The notes beneath the pieces were generated by a model. That model was not told where the DNA came from and searched no databases. It saw only the letters and a list, made by a program, of their open reading frames with translations. Source: Flavivirga eckloniae (GTDB taxonomy: Bacteria; Bacteroidota; Bacteroidia; Flavobacteriales; Flavobacteriaceae). Taken from it: 64,000 bases of DNA. The stretch lies in NCBI RefSeq assembly GCF_002886045.1, contig NZ_CP025791.1, positions 3,549,001 through 3,613,000 of the forward strand, in the 5' to 3' direction. The translations under genes were made by a program, and so were the position numbers. Position 1 is the stretch's first letter; every line of letters starts with the position of its first letter. Shown here piece after piece: positions 32,882 to 42,277 of this stretch.

Positions 32882-34228
32882 ATGGAATTAAGATCGACAC
32901 TTATTAAGAATGCAAATATTGTAAATGAAGGCGTTACTTTTAATGGCGATATATTAATTGAAGGCGAATACATTAAACAGATAGGCAAATCTATAAGCGT
33001 AAAATCTGCCGATGTAAAAGTTGTAGATGCCGAGGGGAAATATTTATTACCCGGAGTTATCGACGATCAAGTTCATTTTAGAGAACCAGGTTTAACCCAT
33101 AAGGGAAATATCGAAACGGAATCCAGAGCAGCTATTGCAGGCGGGATTACGTCCTTTATAGAAATGCCAAATACAAATCCGCAAACTACAACTATTGAAA
33201 AATTAGAAGAGAAATTCGAGATAGCTTCAAAAACATCGTCTGCCAATTATTCATTTATGTTTGGGGGAACTAATGATAATTTAGATGAAATTTTAAAATT
33301 AGATCCAAATCAAGCAGCCGGATTAAAATTGTTTTTGGGGTCATCAACAGGCAATATGTTGGTTGATGATTTAGATGTATTGGAGAAAATCTTTAAAAGT
33401 ACCAATATGGTTATTTCGGTTCATTGCGAAGATGAAACTACTATTAAAAAGAATTTCCAAGAGCATATTGAAAAGTTTGGAGACGATATTCCTATTAAAA
33501 ACCATCCTGTTATTCGAAGCGAAGAAGCATGCTATTTATCTTCTTCCAGAGCTATAGAATTAGCGAAAAAAACAGGAGCGAGGCTTCATGTATTTCATCT
33601 TTCAACAGGAAAGGAAACAGATTTATTCAGTAATAAAATTCCTTTAAAGGAAAAAAAGATTACTGCAGAAGTTTGTATCCATCACCTGTGGTTTAATGAT
33701 GAAGATTACGATACAAAAGGTACTTTTATTAAGTGGAACCCGGCAGTGAAAACCGAGGCAGACAGAACACAATTATGGGAGGCTTTATTAGACGACCGTA
33801 TTGATGTTATTGCAACCGATCATGCACCACATACATTAGAAGAAAAAGAAAATGTTTATACTAAGGCACCGTCTGGAGGGCCATTGGTGCATCATGCGCT
33901 ACCAGCTATGTTGGAAATGCACCATAAGGGTAAGATTTCTGTAGAAAAGGTGGTTGAAAAAATGTGCCATAACCCGGCAATTTTGTTTCAGATTGAAAAA
34001 AGAGGCTTTATTAAAGAAGGCTATTATGCCGATATGGTGTTAGTGGATTTAAATAATCCGTGGACTGTAAATAAGGACAACATTTTGTATAAATGCGGAT
34101 GGTCGCCTTTTGAAGGGACAACATTTAAATCCAGAATTACACATACCTTTTTAAATGGTAGTATAGTATACGAAAATTGTAAATTTAGCGATATAAAAGC
34201 AGCCAAACGATTAACTTTTAATAGATGA
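32882..34228 (+). CDS. pyrC: Dihydroorotase
   Basis: Cyclises carbamoyl-aspartate to dihydroorotate in pyrimidine synthesis. The 448-residue amidohydrolase has the metal-binding DDQVHFREPGLTHKG, where the usual DxHxH appears as DQVHF, a variant seen in this Bacteroidota group. Further marks are MPNTNPQTTT, SVHCEDE, RLHVFHLSTGKE, EVCIHHLWF and the catalytic VIATDHAPHTLEEKE. The altered first metal motif (Q in place of the first H) is worth noting. It is in an operon with the mannosyltransferase upstream and overlaps the next gene by 4 nt (ATGA). Confidence 0.9.
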   Translation: MELRSTLIKNANIVNEGVTFNGDILIEGEYIKQIGKSISVKSADVKVVDAEGKYLLPGVIDDQVHFREPGLTHKGNIETESRAAIAGGITSFIEMPNTNPQTTTIEKLEEKFEIASKTSSANYSFMFGGTNDNLDEILKLDPNQAAGLKLFLGSSTGNMLVDDLDVLEKIFKSTNMVISVHCEDETTIKKNFQEHIEKFGDDIPIKNHPVIRSEEACYLSSSRAIELAKKTGARLHVFHLSTGKETDLFSNKIPLKEKKITAEVCIHHLWFNDEDYDTKGTFIKWNPAVKTEADRTQLWEALLDDRIDVIATDHAPHTLEEKENVYTKAPSGGPLVHHALPAMLEMHHKGKISVEKVVEKMCHNPAILFQIEKRGFIKEGYYADMVLVDLNNPWTVNKDNILYKCGWSPFEGTTFKSRITHTFLNGSIVYENCKFSDIKAAKRLTFNR

Positions 34229-34779
34229 TTTTAAAACGAGTTACCCTTTGTTTAGGTATTCTTATAGCTGCAACGGCTTGCTATAATATGGAAAAACCGG
34301 AGAAGCCGCATAATTTAATATCTAAAGAGAAAATGGTAGATATTATAATTGATGCTAAATTAATAGCTTCGGCAAGTACTGTAAACCGGAAAATGATGGA
34401 GGATCATGGGGTTAATGTGAATACGTATGTTTATGAAAAGCATAATATCGATAGCTTGCAATTTGCTTTAAGTAATAGTTATTATGCGTTTTATGCAAAA
34501 GACTACGAAGCCATTTATGTTAAGGTAAAGGATAGTTTGGAAGCACTTAAGGTTAAGTTTAGGGAAGAAGAAGAACAGTTGAGGATTGAGAAAGCAAAAA
34601 GAAAGAGCGATTCGCTTAAGTTGATATTTAAGGAAATGGACTCTTTAGGTTTGGTGAAATATCAGGACTCTTTAAAAGTGATTAAAAAGAAAGATACCTT
34701 AGTTGAAAAGTTAGTGCAGGAAGTGCTTCACGAGAAAAAAGGTTTAATAGCTCCTATTTCGGATAAAGATCCCCAATAG
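34225..34779 (+). CDS. DUF4296 lipoprotein
   Basis: A 184-residue predicted lipoprotein with signal sequence LKRVTLCLGILIAATAC and the lipidated Cys at about residue 19. The DUF4296 domain follows (ISKEKMVDIIIDAKLIASAS, NIDSLQFALSNSYYAFYAKD). A highly charged helical tail covers about 115-165. Function is unknown. It overlaps pyrC by 4 nt, so it is translationally coupled, and its end overlaps the convergent epimerase gene by 26 nt. Confidence 0.87.
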   Translation: MILKRVTLCLGILIAATACYNMEKPEKPHNLISKEKMVDIIIDAKLIASASTVNRKMMEDHGVNVNTYVYEKHNIDSLQFALSNSYYAFYAKDYEAIYVKVKDSLEALKVKFREEEEQLRIEKAKRKSDSLKLIFKEMDSLGLVKYQDSLKVIKKKDTLVEKLVQEVLHEKKGLIAPISDKDPQ

Positions 34780-35755
34780 CAGTTATTGTTTCATCTATAG
34801 GTTTAAACTTGTAATTTAAAGCAGTCTTAACTTTATTGCTGCTGTGTTTGCTTTCTGTTGTTAAAGATATGGTAATGTGTCTTGTTAACTGTCTTCGTTT
34901 ACCAGTTAATGTAGTTTTTAACCAATCTAATTTCCAAGCCAATTTTAGCAATCTGCTACTCGCCATTTTTTCTGGAGGTTTCGTATTAACCGATTTCGAT
35001 AAGGCATGTAAAAACCTTTTATAAGTCCAATTTTCGGCAACCAGAACAAAGCGCTCATTTATAATATCGCTTTTTAAAAGTGTTATCATAATTGAAACGA
35101 CATCTTGAACAGCAATAAGAGCAATCGTTCCAGACGTATAATACTTAAATCCTTTATGCGCTTTTTTAAAAAAACTACCAGTGCCATAGCGCCAAATACC
35201 AGCTCCTAAAATAACACCAGGATTAACAATTACAGCATTAAGACCTTCTTGAGTAGCACGCCATACTTCCATTTCTGCACCATACTTTGTAATTGCATAA
35301 ACACTATTGTCGTCTTCTGGGTTCCAAACCGTATCTTCTGTTATTTCTTCGTTGTTAACAGGTTTTCCTAAAGTGGCAATGGAGCTTACATAACAAAGCT
35401 TATCTATAGTATTTGATAAGCACAGATTTACAATATTTGCTGTGCCTTCTATATTTGTTTTCCGCAGAAGTTGATATTTGTTCGGTTCAAAAGAGACGAA
35501 TGCCGCACAATGGTACACATGGGTAATACCTTTAAACGCATCAGATAGCGAAGGAATATCTAAAAGATCTGCCTTCACCCATTCAATAGCATTAAAAAGG
35601 GATTCATAGTTAGAAGTATAAGTAGCAAAAACAGATTTTACATGATCAAGCTTGCGTTCTGTTCTATAAATAGCCCTTACTTTCTCATTATTGCTAGCGA
35701 GCTTATAAAGTAAATGAGAACCAACTAAGCCTGTACTTCCTGTTACTAAAATCAT
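34754..35755 (-). CDS. NAD-dependent epimerase/dehydratase family protein
   Basis: A 333-residue extended short-chain dehydrogenase. The Rossmann motif is ILVTGSTGLVGSHLLYKLA; the Ser/Tyr-xxx-Lys catalytic site appears in LCYVSSIATLG and YAITKYGAEMEVWRA. The substrate is unknown; similar flavobacterial proteins are annotated only as epimerases or dihydroflavonol-4-reductase-like. It is convergent with the DUF4296 gene (26-nt overlap) and divergent from tyrS. Confidence 0.87.
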   Translation of the reverse strand: MILVTGSTGLVGSHLLYKLASNNEKVRAIYRTERKLDHVKSVFATYTSNYESLFNAIEWVKADLLDIPSLSDAFKGITHVYHCAAFVSFEPNKYQLLRKTNIEGTANIVNLCLSNTIDKLCYVSSIATLGKPVNNEEITEDTVWNPEDDNSVYAITKYGAEMEVWRATQEGLNAVIVNPGVILGAGIWRYGTGSFFKKAHKGFKYYTSGTIALIAVQDVVSIMITLLKSDIINERFVLVAENWTYKRFLHALSKSVNTKPPEKMASSRLLKLAWKLDWLKTTLTGKRRQLTRHITISLTTESKHSSNKVKTALNYKFKPIDETITAIGDLYPK

Positions 35756-35899
35756 ACGACTAAAGTAATGAATATTTAAAATTTTTGATTATGGTTTGAG
35801 TTAAAAGTATTTCCAACTTGATATTTTTCAATAAATTCAGGGAATGCTTTTCAAAATAAAGAATTATGCATAATACCTAAGTAATTATGCAGTGATTTT

Positions 35900-35907
35900 T
35901 ATCTTTG
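35900..35907 (+). promoter_or_regulatory. Putative -7 box for tyrS
   Basis: TATCTTTG fits TAnnTTTG and lies 25 nt before the tyrS ATG. The same octamer precedes the mrp gene at 44270. Confidence 0.5.
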
Positions 35908-35932
35908 CATAGTTTTTTAAAAATTAATAATA

Positions 35933-37228
35933 ATGATAAAGAATTTTGTTGAAGAGTTAACATGGAGAGGTATGATACATACCGTAATGCCAGGAGCCGA
36001 TGAGCATTTAATGGAAAGTATGCGTAGTGCTTATGTGGGGTTTGATCCTACGGCAGATTCTTTACACATCGGAAATCTGGTGCCTATCATGCTTTTGGCA
36101 CATTACCAACGTTGTGGGCATAAGCCTGTCGCTTTAGTTGGTGGGGCAACCGGAATGATTGGTGACCCTTCAGGTAAATCGAACGAACGTAATTTGTTAG
36201 ATGAAAAAACATTGCGTCATAATCAAGAAGCTATTAAAGCACAGTTATCGCACTTTTTAGATTTTGAAAGCGATGCCGAAAATGCTGCCGTTTTAGTGAA
36301 CAATTACGATTGGATGAAGGAGTTTTCATTTCTTGAATTTATTCGCGATGTTGGTAAGCACATTACGGTAAACTATATGATGGCTAAAGATTCTGTGAAA
36401 AACAGGATTTCTTCAGAAGGGGCTGAAGGCATGAGTTTTACTGAATTTACCTATCAATTAGTTCAAGGATACGATTTTCTTCATTTATATAAAGAGGATA
36501 ACTGCACCATACAAATGGGAGGTAGTGACCAGTGGGGGAATATTACAACCGGAACTGAGTTAATTCGAAGAATTAGTAACGGAAAAGGGTTTGCTATAAC
36601 CTGTCCATTAATTACAAAATCTGACGGTTCTAAATTTGGAAAGTCAGAAGGCGGTAACGTGTGGTTGGACGCTAAAAGAACGTCACCGTATAAATTCTAT
36701 CAATACTGGTTAAATTCTAGTGATGAGGATGCTGAAAAGTATATCAAGATTTTTACTTTTTTAAATGAAGAGGAAGTAAATAAGCTTATTGAAACACATA
36801 AGGAAGCACCACATTTACGCGTTTTACAAAAACGTTTAGCCGAAGAAATTACAATGATGGTGCATTCTAAAGATGATTTAGAAAACGCTATTAAAGCTAG
36901 CAACATCCTTTTTGGGAAATCTACAAGCGAAGATTTAAAAGGGCTTAATGAGCAAACATTTTTAGATATTTTTGAAGGTGTACCTCAAACAGAAATATCT
37001 CAATCTGATATTAATGGAGGATTAGATATAATTGCCGCTTTAGCAGAAAAAGGAGGGTTTCTAAAATCTAACGGAGAAGCTAGAAGAGCACTAAAAGAGA
37101 ACTCTATTTCTGTAAATAAAGAAAAAGTAAAAGACGATTACAGCATTACAGCAAAGGACTTGATTAACGATAAGTTTGTGCTGTTACAGCGTGGAAAGAA
37201 AAATTACTTCGTATTACAAATAGTATAA
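35933..37228 (+). CDS. tyrS: Tyrosyl-tRNA synthetase
   Basis: Charges tRNA-Tyr. The 431 residues show the HIGH-type motif as [14 protein letters not shown], the tyrosine pocket [20 protein letters not shown] then SDQWGNI, and the KMSKS loop as [15 protein letters not shown]-terminal S4 RNA-binding domain lies at about 365-425 ([20 protein letters not shown]). Length is normal. It has its own promoter box and ends at the terminator at 37233-37262. Confidence 0.96.
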   Translation: MIKNFVEELTWRGMIHTVMPGADEHLMESMRSAYVGFDPTADSLHIGNLVPIMLLAHYQRCGHKPVALVGGATGMIGDPSGKSNERNLLDEKTLRHNQEAIKAQLSHFLDFESDAENAAVLVNNYDWMKEFSFLEFIRDVGKHITVNYMMAKDSVKNRISSEGAEGMSFTEFTYQLVQGYDFLHLYKEDNCTIQMGGSDQWGNITTGTELIRRISNGKGFAITCPLITKSDGSKFGKSEGGNVWLDAKRTSPYKFYQYWLNSSDEDAEKYIKIFTFLNEEEVNKLIETHKEAPHLRVLQKRLAEEITMMVHSKDDLENAIKASNILFGKSTSEDLKGLNEQTFLDIFEGVPQTEISQSDINGGLDIIAALAEKGGFLKSNGEARRALKENSISVNKEKVKDDYSITAKDLINDKFVLLQRGKKNYFVLQIV

Positions 37229-37232
37229 AAAC

Positions 37233-37262
37233 GAAAGCCTGATTTAAGCAAATCAGGCTTTC
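37233..37262 (+). terminator. Intrinsic terminator of tyrS
   Basis: GAAAGCCTGATTT (37233-37245) pairs with AAATCAGGCTTTC (37250-37262) in a perfect 13-bp stem with a 4-nt loop, followed by a short T-rich stretch. Confidence 0.8.
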
Positions 37263-37359
37263 TATTTAACCAACCAACTAAAAACTAAAAATTTTTCTTT
37301 TTCTTAGCTGGTGGTTTGGTCGTATCTATTTTAAATAACTTACACAGATTAAAGTTAAT

Positions 37360-37625
37360 TTGTCATGATAAGCTTGTCGAAGCATACATACCTCAGTTTT
37401 AAGTTGATTTAGAATAAATTAACTATTTATCGACTCAGATTAATTAACGTATCCTTAGGTAAGAAAATTTATGTCAGTTTGAGTGATCCCGATTTTCTTC
37501 GGGATCGTATCGAAAACCAATAAATTTTTGTCAAAAAAAGCTTCTCGATAGTTCTGTTGAGCGTAGTCGAAGTGCTAAATTCTTCCAGAGTTTCACTCGA
37601 AGTGACATCTTGACCTCTTAAACAA
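37360..37625. repeat. Cluster of dispersed repeats after tyrS
   Basis: No gene is seen in 37263-37637. The segment carries at least four repeat pieces in a row: TGTCATGATAAGCTTGTCGA at about 37361, the hairpin GATCCCGA/TCGGGATC (37485-37492 with 37499-37506), GAGCGTAGTCGAAGTG (37559-37574), and CACTCGAAGTGACATC at about 37594. It appears to be a site where such elements accumulate. Confidence 0.6.
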
Positions 37626-37637
37626 GATTCACATTAA

Positions 37638-38618
37638 TTAAAGTACCATAAGATTACATCCGCGAATATCCGAATTGTCAAAACGGCCAATAATTTCGAA
37701 AGTTCCATTACTATTAACCCGCCCCAAATCTTGAGTAGCAATAAAGGAACAGGAGTTTACATTGGCTAAATCAATAACATTAATTCCTCCCGTTTTACCG
37801 TGTGCTTGAATAGTGAGCGGATCTTCGGTGTCTCGTGTTAAAATACGCATCCAATCTGGGCAATTAAAAATGCCATGCCCCTTTGAATAGCCCTGACTTA
37901 AAAGCTCGGTCATACCATATTCACTATGTATCGCGTCTACCCCAAAACCCATTTTTAGTTCTGTGTGTAACGCTTCCCTGATTAGCTCCTTTCTTCTCCC
38001 TTTCATACCACCAGTTTCCATAATAATGGTGTTGTTTAGATTAAACTGATAAGTTTCAACCAAATCGAGCAGTGCAAAAGACACGCCTATTAACAATATC
38101 TTTTTTCCTTGAGAGTCTAAATCTGTTAAAGTGTCTTTTAGTTCTGCGTGGTTATTTAAATAAAATCCACTTTCGGTATATTTGGATTGTTTAATCATGG
38201 CATCTACCATGTACACTAAAGAAGATCCTTCGCGTTCTAAATAAGAAGGGAGTAATGCCAGGATTACATAATCTTCAATGTTTCCGTAAAATTGCCGAAA
38301 ACCTTTGGTGAAACTTTGCGTATAAATATCTAAATCCGTTACGTAGTGTTTGCTTGTAATACTTCCGGTGGTTCCAGAACTTGAAAACGTAGTTTTTATA
38401 GGAGCTTTGGAGCTTAGTATTTTGTGCGATTTAAAAAACTGAATGGGTAAAAAAGGAATATCCTTAATAGTTTTTATATCACTAGGGTGCTTGTATAATA
38501 AATCGCAAAAAGAACGATAAATACGATTATTTTCGAATTGAAATTTAAAAACCTGTAGAGCCAAATCCTCAAATTCAGATTGATTGCTAATGTTGAAAAT
38601 AGAATTGGTATCCATCAT
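37638..38618 (-). CDS. LuxE-like acyl-protein synthetase/acyl-activating protein
   Basis: A 326-residue protein of the LuxE/acyl-protein synthetase type, related to the adenylate-forming enzymes. The phosphate-binding loop is TTFSSSGTTGSITSKHYV. Further segments are IPFLPIQFFKSHKILSSKAP and FGVDAIHSEYGMTELLSQGY. The end, TQDLGRVNSNGTFEIIGRFD followed by NSDIRGCNLMVL, resembles the hinge region of such enzymes. LuxE proper activates fatty acids for reduction; here no luxC or luxD neighbour exists, so the substrate is unknown. The start may be the second ATG at 38615. Confidence 0.8.
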   Translation of the reverse strand: MMDTNSIFNISNQSEFEDLALQVFKFQFENNRIYRSFCDLLYKHPSDIKTIKDIPFLPIQFFKSHKILSSKAPIKTTFSSSGTTGSITSKHYVTDLDIYTQSFTKGFRQFYGNIEDYVILALLPSYLEREGSSLVYMVDAMIKQSKYTESGFYLNNHAELKDTLTDLDSQGKKILLIGVSFALLDLVETYQFNLNNTIIMETGGMKGRRKELIREALHTELKMGFGVDAIHSEYGMTELLSQGYSKGHGIFNCPDWMRILTRDTEDPLTIQAHGKTGGINVIDLANVNSCSFIATQDLGRVNSNGTFEIIGRFDNSDIRGCNLMVL

Positions 38619-38725
38619 AATTATTCGAAGAACCTTTGGGTAGGATCTTATATATCACGGTTTCATTTGAAAATAATTTAACTCTAAGACAATTTTTATC
38701 AGAAAGACAAAAATATATAAAATAA

Positions 38726-38754
38726 AAAAGCGTTACTATATAAGTAACGCTTTT
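38726..38754 (-). terminator. Intrinsic terminator of the T9SS protein gene
   Basis: AAAAGCGTTACT (38726-38737) and AGTAACGCTTTT (38743-38754) form a perfect 12-bp stem with a 5-nt loop. On the minus strand it lies just after the stop at 38779 and is followed by T residues. Confidence 0.8.
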
Positions 38755-38778
38755 AAGTTTATGGATATGTAGTAAGTA

Positions 38779-39123
38779 TTATTTAATTACTAGTTTTCTT
38801 GTTTCGCTAATATCGTTTTCAGTAATCTTTAAAATATATACGCCCTTGTTTAAATTAGAAATATTTAATCGTTTACCTGTTAAAACAAGGGATCGAATTT
38901 TTTTTCCTAAAACATCAAAGAGCTCAATTTTTTTAGACAAATTACGTTTAGAAGTTAGGTATATGAAAGGTTTACCAATAGCAACAGGGTTTGGGTAAAT
39001 AGATAATCCCTTTATACTTTGCTGCTTAGGCGGGTTTTTATTAACACTGCTTTGAGCAACCCCTTGTTGGGTTACTGTAAATGCTATGGCTAATAATAAA
39101 ATGAATAAGTAGTTTTTTTTCAT
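38779..39123 (-). CDS. Small T9SS type A sorting-domain protein
   Basis: A 114-residue protein made of a signal peptide (ending in TVTQQGVAQ), a short linker, and a type IX secretion C-terminal domain: LSIYPNPVAIGKPFIYLTSK, IELFDVLGKKIRSLVL, LNKGVYILKI and a final TRKLVIK. There is no other passenger domain, so the protein is little more than the sorting tag itself. It could be a small surface protein. It is alone, with its own terminator. Confidence 0.88.
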   Translation of the reverse strand: MKKNYLFILLLAIAFTVTQQGVAQSSVNKNPPKQQSIKGLSIYPNPVAIGKPFIYLTSKRNLSKKIELFDVLGKKIRSLVLTGKRLNISNLNKGVYILKITENDISETRKLVIK

Positions 39124-39338
39124 ACACTCATTTTCAACATTATAAAGGTAATAAATTACAACAAAAGTGATGCCAAAAAACTGTTAAAGATTTAGTTGTT
39201 TGGTCGAAAGTTTAATTTACTGTAACTTGTCTGTTACGTTAATGTTATTTATTTTAGAATATTAATAAAATGGTATAAATACCGTTTTTATTAGTTTTAT
39301 ATTTACTTTAAGAAATAAATATAACTTATTGTTTAAGT

Positions 39339-40019
39339 ATGAAAAAGAGTGATATTAAGATATTATTAGTTGATGATGAACCGGATATTTTAGAGATAGT
39401 TGGGTATAATTTATCAAGTGAAGGCTATCAGGTTATAACGGCAGAGAATGGTCATGAAGGTGTTAAAAAAGCAAAAAAGGAACTTCCTCAATTAATTATC
39501 TTAGACGTCATGATGCCTGAGATGGATGGCATAGAAGCATGTGAATTAATTCGGAAAAATCCAGATTTAAAGAATAGTATCGTTACTTTTTTAACCGCTA
39601 GAGGAGAAGATTATTCGCAAGTTGCAGGTTTTGATGCCGGTGCAGATGATTATATAACAAAACCAATAAAGCCTAAAGTTTTAGTTAGTAAAGTAAAAGC
39701 GCTTTTAAGGCGATTTAAAGAGGAAGATGTTACCGATACCGTTAAAATAGGAAGTTTGGTAATAAATAGGGATGAGTATAAGATTGTTTCGAAAGGCGAA
39801 GAAATTATTTTACCAAGAAAAGAATTTGAATTACTATCTTTACTAGCATCTAAACCAGGAAAGGTTTTTAAAAGAGACGAAATTCTTGATGCCGTTTGGG
39901 GTAACGAAGTTGTTGTAGGAGGTAGAACCATAGATGTGCACATTCGTAAACTAAGAGAGAAATTAGGCGATAACAGTTTTAAAACAATAAAAGGAGTAGG
40001 CTACAAGTTTGTAGAATAA
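39339..40019 (+). CDS. PhoB/OmpR-type response regulator
   Basis: A 226-residue response regulator. The receiver (about 5-120) has LLVDDEPDILEIVGYNL, the phosphorylated Asp in LIILDVMMPEMDG, Thr in FLTARGE and Lys in DDYITKPIKPK. The OmpR-type winged helix (about 130-226) has LPRKEFELLSLLASKPGKVF and GGRTIDVHIRKLREKLGD. TAATG coupling with the next gene marks the partner kinase. A link to phosphate control as in PhoB is likely from the family in Flavobacteriia but not shown. Confidence 0.93.
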   Translation: MKKSDIKILLVDDEPDILEIVGYNLSSEGYQVITAENGHEGVKKAKKELPQLIILDVMMPEMDGIEACELIRKNPDLKNSIVTFLTARGEDYSQVAGFDAGADDYITKPIKPKVLVSKVKALLRRFKEEDVTDTVKIGSLVINRDEYKIVSKGEEIILPRKEFELLSLLASKPGKVFKRDEILDAVWGNEVVVGGRTIDVHIRKLREKLGDNSFKTIKGVGYKFVE

Positions 40020-41062
40020 TGCAGGCAAAATTTAAGAGGTCATATAAGTTTTCGGTAAAAACGTCACTTCATATAACAATATACACAACACTCTTAGTGA
40101 GTGTTTTTTTGTACTATTTATATGAGTTTAAGTGGCTTCATGCACTGGCTTTTGCTGTATGCATTTATATTTTTTCTTTTTTTGTTATTCAATTTAGGGT
40201 AGAACGCTATATATACAAACGTGTTAAAAAGATATATGATGATTTAACACTTTTAGAATCTGCTAACTTAAGTAAAGGCCCTATTACTACCGATATGCGA
40301 ACACTTACCCAGGAGATTGATAAGTTTGCACGAGATAAAAAAATTGAAATAGAGAGCTTAAAAGTTCGTGAAAAATACCGGAAAGAGTTTTTAGGAAACG
40401 TGTCTCACGAATTAAAAACACCATTATTTACTGTGCAAGGATATATCCTTACATTATTGGATGGTGCCATGGATGATGAGAAAATACGAGCAAAGTATTT
40501 AGAAAGAGCCAGTAAGGGTATTGAGAGACTAGGTTATATTATTAAAGACCTAGATATGATAACCAAATTAGAAGTTGGTGATTTAAGTTTAAACATAGAA
40601 GAGTTTGATATTGTTGAACTGGTTGAAAATGTATTTGAAATGTTGGAGATGAAAGCCAGTAAAAAAAGAATTACACTTACTTTCGATACCGATTATAATA
40701 AACAGGTATTAGTTAAAGCAGATAAGGAGCGTATACAACAGGTTCTTGCAAATTTAATTGTAAACTCTTTAAAATATGGTAGAGTAAAAGGTACTACCGA
40801 GGTTAGCATAGAAAACCTTATAAAAAATAAAGTCATAGTTCGTGTTACAGATAATGGAGAAGGTATAGGGAAAGAACACTTGCCTCGTTTATTTGAGCGT
40901 TTTTATAGAGTTGATAAAAGCGGATCTCGAAAAGAAGGAGGTTCAGGCTTAGGGCTTTCCATAGTTAAGCATATTATAGAAGCCCATAACGAAAAAATAT
41001 ATGTAGAAAGCGAATTTGGTGTGGGAAGTGAATTTTCATTCACGCTCGAAAAAGTTGAATAG
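40019..41062 (+). CDS. PhoR-like sensor histidine kinase
   Basis: A 347-residue membrane kinase. Two N-terminal helices (about 15-60) are followed by a HAMP-like stretch, the HisKA block LGNVSHELKTPLFTVQGYIL with the phosphorylated His, and the HATPase domain with VLANLIVNSLKYGRV, VTDNGEGIGKEHLPRLFERF and GGSGLGLSIVKHII. The periplasmic loop is very short, so sensing is probably intramembrane or via partners. It is translationally coupled to the regulator (1-nt overlap) and overlaps the convergent glycosyltransferase gene by 27 nt. Confidence 0.93.
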   Translation: MQAKFKRSYKFSVKTSLHITIYTTLLVSVFLYYLYEFKWLHALAFAVCIYIFSFFVIQFRVERYIYKRVKKIYDDLTLLESANLSKGPITTDMRTLTQEIDKFARDKKIEIESLKVREKYRKEFLGNVSHELKTPLFTVQGYILTLLDGAMDDEKIRAKYLERASKGIERLGYIIKDLDMITKLEVGDLSLNIEEFDIVELVENVFEMLEMKASKKRITLTFDTDYNKQVLVKADKERIQQVLANLIVNSLKYGRVKGTTEVSIENLIKNKVIVRVTDNGEGIGKEHLPRLFERFYRVDKSGSRKEGGSGLGLSIVKHIIEAHNEKIYVESEFGVGSEFSFTLEKVE

Positions 41063-42091
41063 CCTTTTAAAATCTACACTGTAATCAAAAGCTTTTAAAC
41101 CTTCAAAAGAAGATACACGTTCTAATTTATCTATTGTGAAATCTGCCTGTTTACAGCTTGGTGCTATCCCTAAATCTGTTAATCGTTTTGCTAAATACTC
41201 CTGTTCAAACTGCCCAGGCGTAGGTATAAAAAAGGCTTTTTTGTTCAGCTTAGCCAAATCCATAATAGTGGTATAACCAGATCTGGACATAATGATGTCA
41301 CTTTTATTAATGGTCTTTTCCAGTAAATTAGAAGTCATAAAATTGTAAATAGTAACATTTCCAATAATTTGGATCGTTTGCTCCTTTTCCATAACACCCT
41401 TAACAAAAAGTACTTTGCCCTTATAAGATTTTAATTCAGAAAAAATCTTTTTTTCAAGAAGTGTACGTTGAGGTTCGGGGCCAGAAAGTAATACCATTAA
41501 ATCATTCTCAATCTTTAAAGACTTCTTTTCAAATCGGCTTAAAGGACCTAAGTATTCCGTAGGGATTTCAAAACTATTGCTATGCCCTAGCTTTCCGCTT
41601 AAATTAATATCTTCAGGAGTGTCTGGAACCCAGCATGTATCAAATTTTTTTATGAATTTTTGATGCATTTTAGTGCTTAACCATGTTGTGCTTCCTGTTA
41701 AAACATTTAATTGATGGGTTATAAAAACCGAAGGCACATTTTTGTTATAAACCCCCAGTCGGTTATCGGAAATAATCCCTTTAATACCATGAGTTTCCAC
41801 AATAAATTTGGTGACTTTTTTTTCAGCTTTTATTGCTTTAAGGAGTTTGGGCGAGTCCTTGATCATCTTTAATTTAAAATGCTTTCCTTTTTTAGCATAA
41901 GTTATATTATAAGATGGTAATTCTATAGACGACAGTCTGGGAAACTCCTTTTGTAGAAGCGTTAAAGCAACGCCATCGCTCGCTATAATTGGTTCAAAAC
42001 CATGTTTTATTAATTCATAGATAATAGGAATGCTTCTTGTAGCATGTCCAAGACCCCAATTAAGAGGAGCAACTAAAATTCGTTTCTTCAT
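41036..42091 (-). CDS. Glycosyltransferase (GT-B, MurG/MGT-like)
   Basis: A 351-residue GT-B type protein. The start ILVAPLNWGLGHATRSIPIIYELIKHGFEP is typical (key residues GLGHATRS), and the acceptor half contains VFITHQLN. The nucleotide-sugar half has LMVLLSGPEPQRTLLEKKI, DIIMSRSGYTTIMDLAKL and IPTPGQFEQEYLAKRL, the last being the sugar-nucleotide binding region. Donor and acceptor are unknown; related flavobacterial proteins are annotated simply as glycosyltransferases. It is convergent with the sensor kinase and divergent from trmB. Confidence 0.85.
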   Translation of the reverse strand: MKKRILVAPLNWGLGHATRSIPIIYELIKHGFEPIIASDGVALTLLQKEFPRLSSIELPSYNITYAKKGKHFKLKMIKDSPKLLKAIKAEKKVTKFIVETHGIKGIISDNRLGVYNKNVPSVFITHQLNVLTGSTTWLSTKMHQKFIKKFDTCWVPDTPEDINLSGKLGHSNSFEIPTEYLGPLSRFEKKSLKIENDLMVLLSGPEPQRTLLEKKIFSELKSYKGKVLFVKGVMEKEQTIQIIGNVTIYNFMTSNLLEKTINKSDIIMSRSGYTTIMDLAKLNKKAFFIPTPGQFEQEYLAKRLTDLGIAPSCKQADFTIDKLERVSSFEGLKAFDYSVDFKRLFNFFERE

Positions 42092-42277
42092 AAATAATTT
42101 ATGGCGTGATCATTATTGCAAAATTCGGATTTTCTTTCATATGTTTTAATTTAAAACATGAACTAAATTTAAAAAAGGTGCTATAAAAAAACTTCACGCA
42201 AGTTTTCGGTAAATTCAAAGATAAGCATATGAACACTTTAGTATATTTCCGTAATTTTACCAAAATTTTAAATAATA

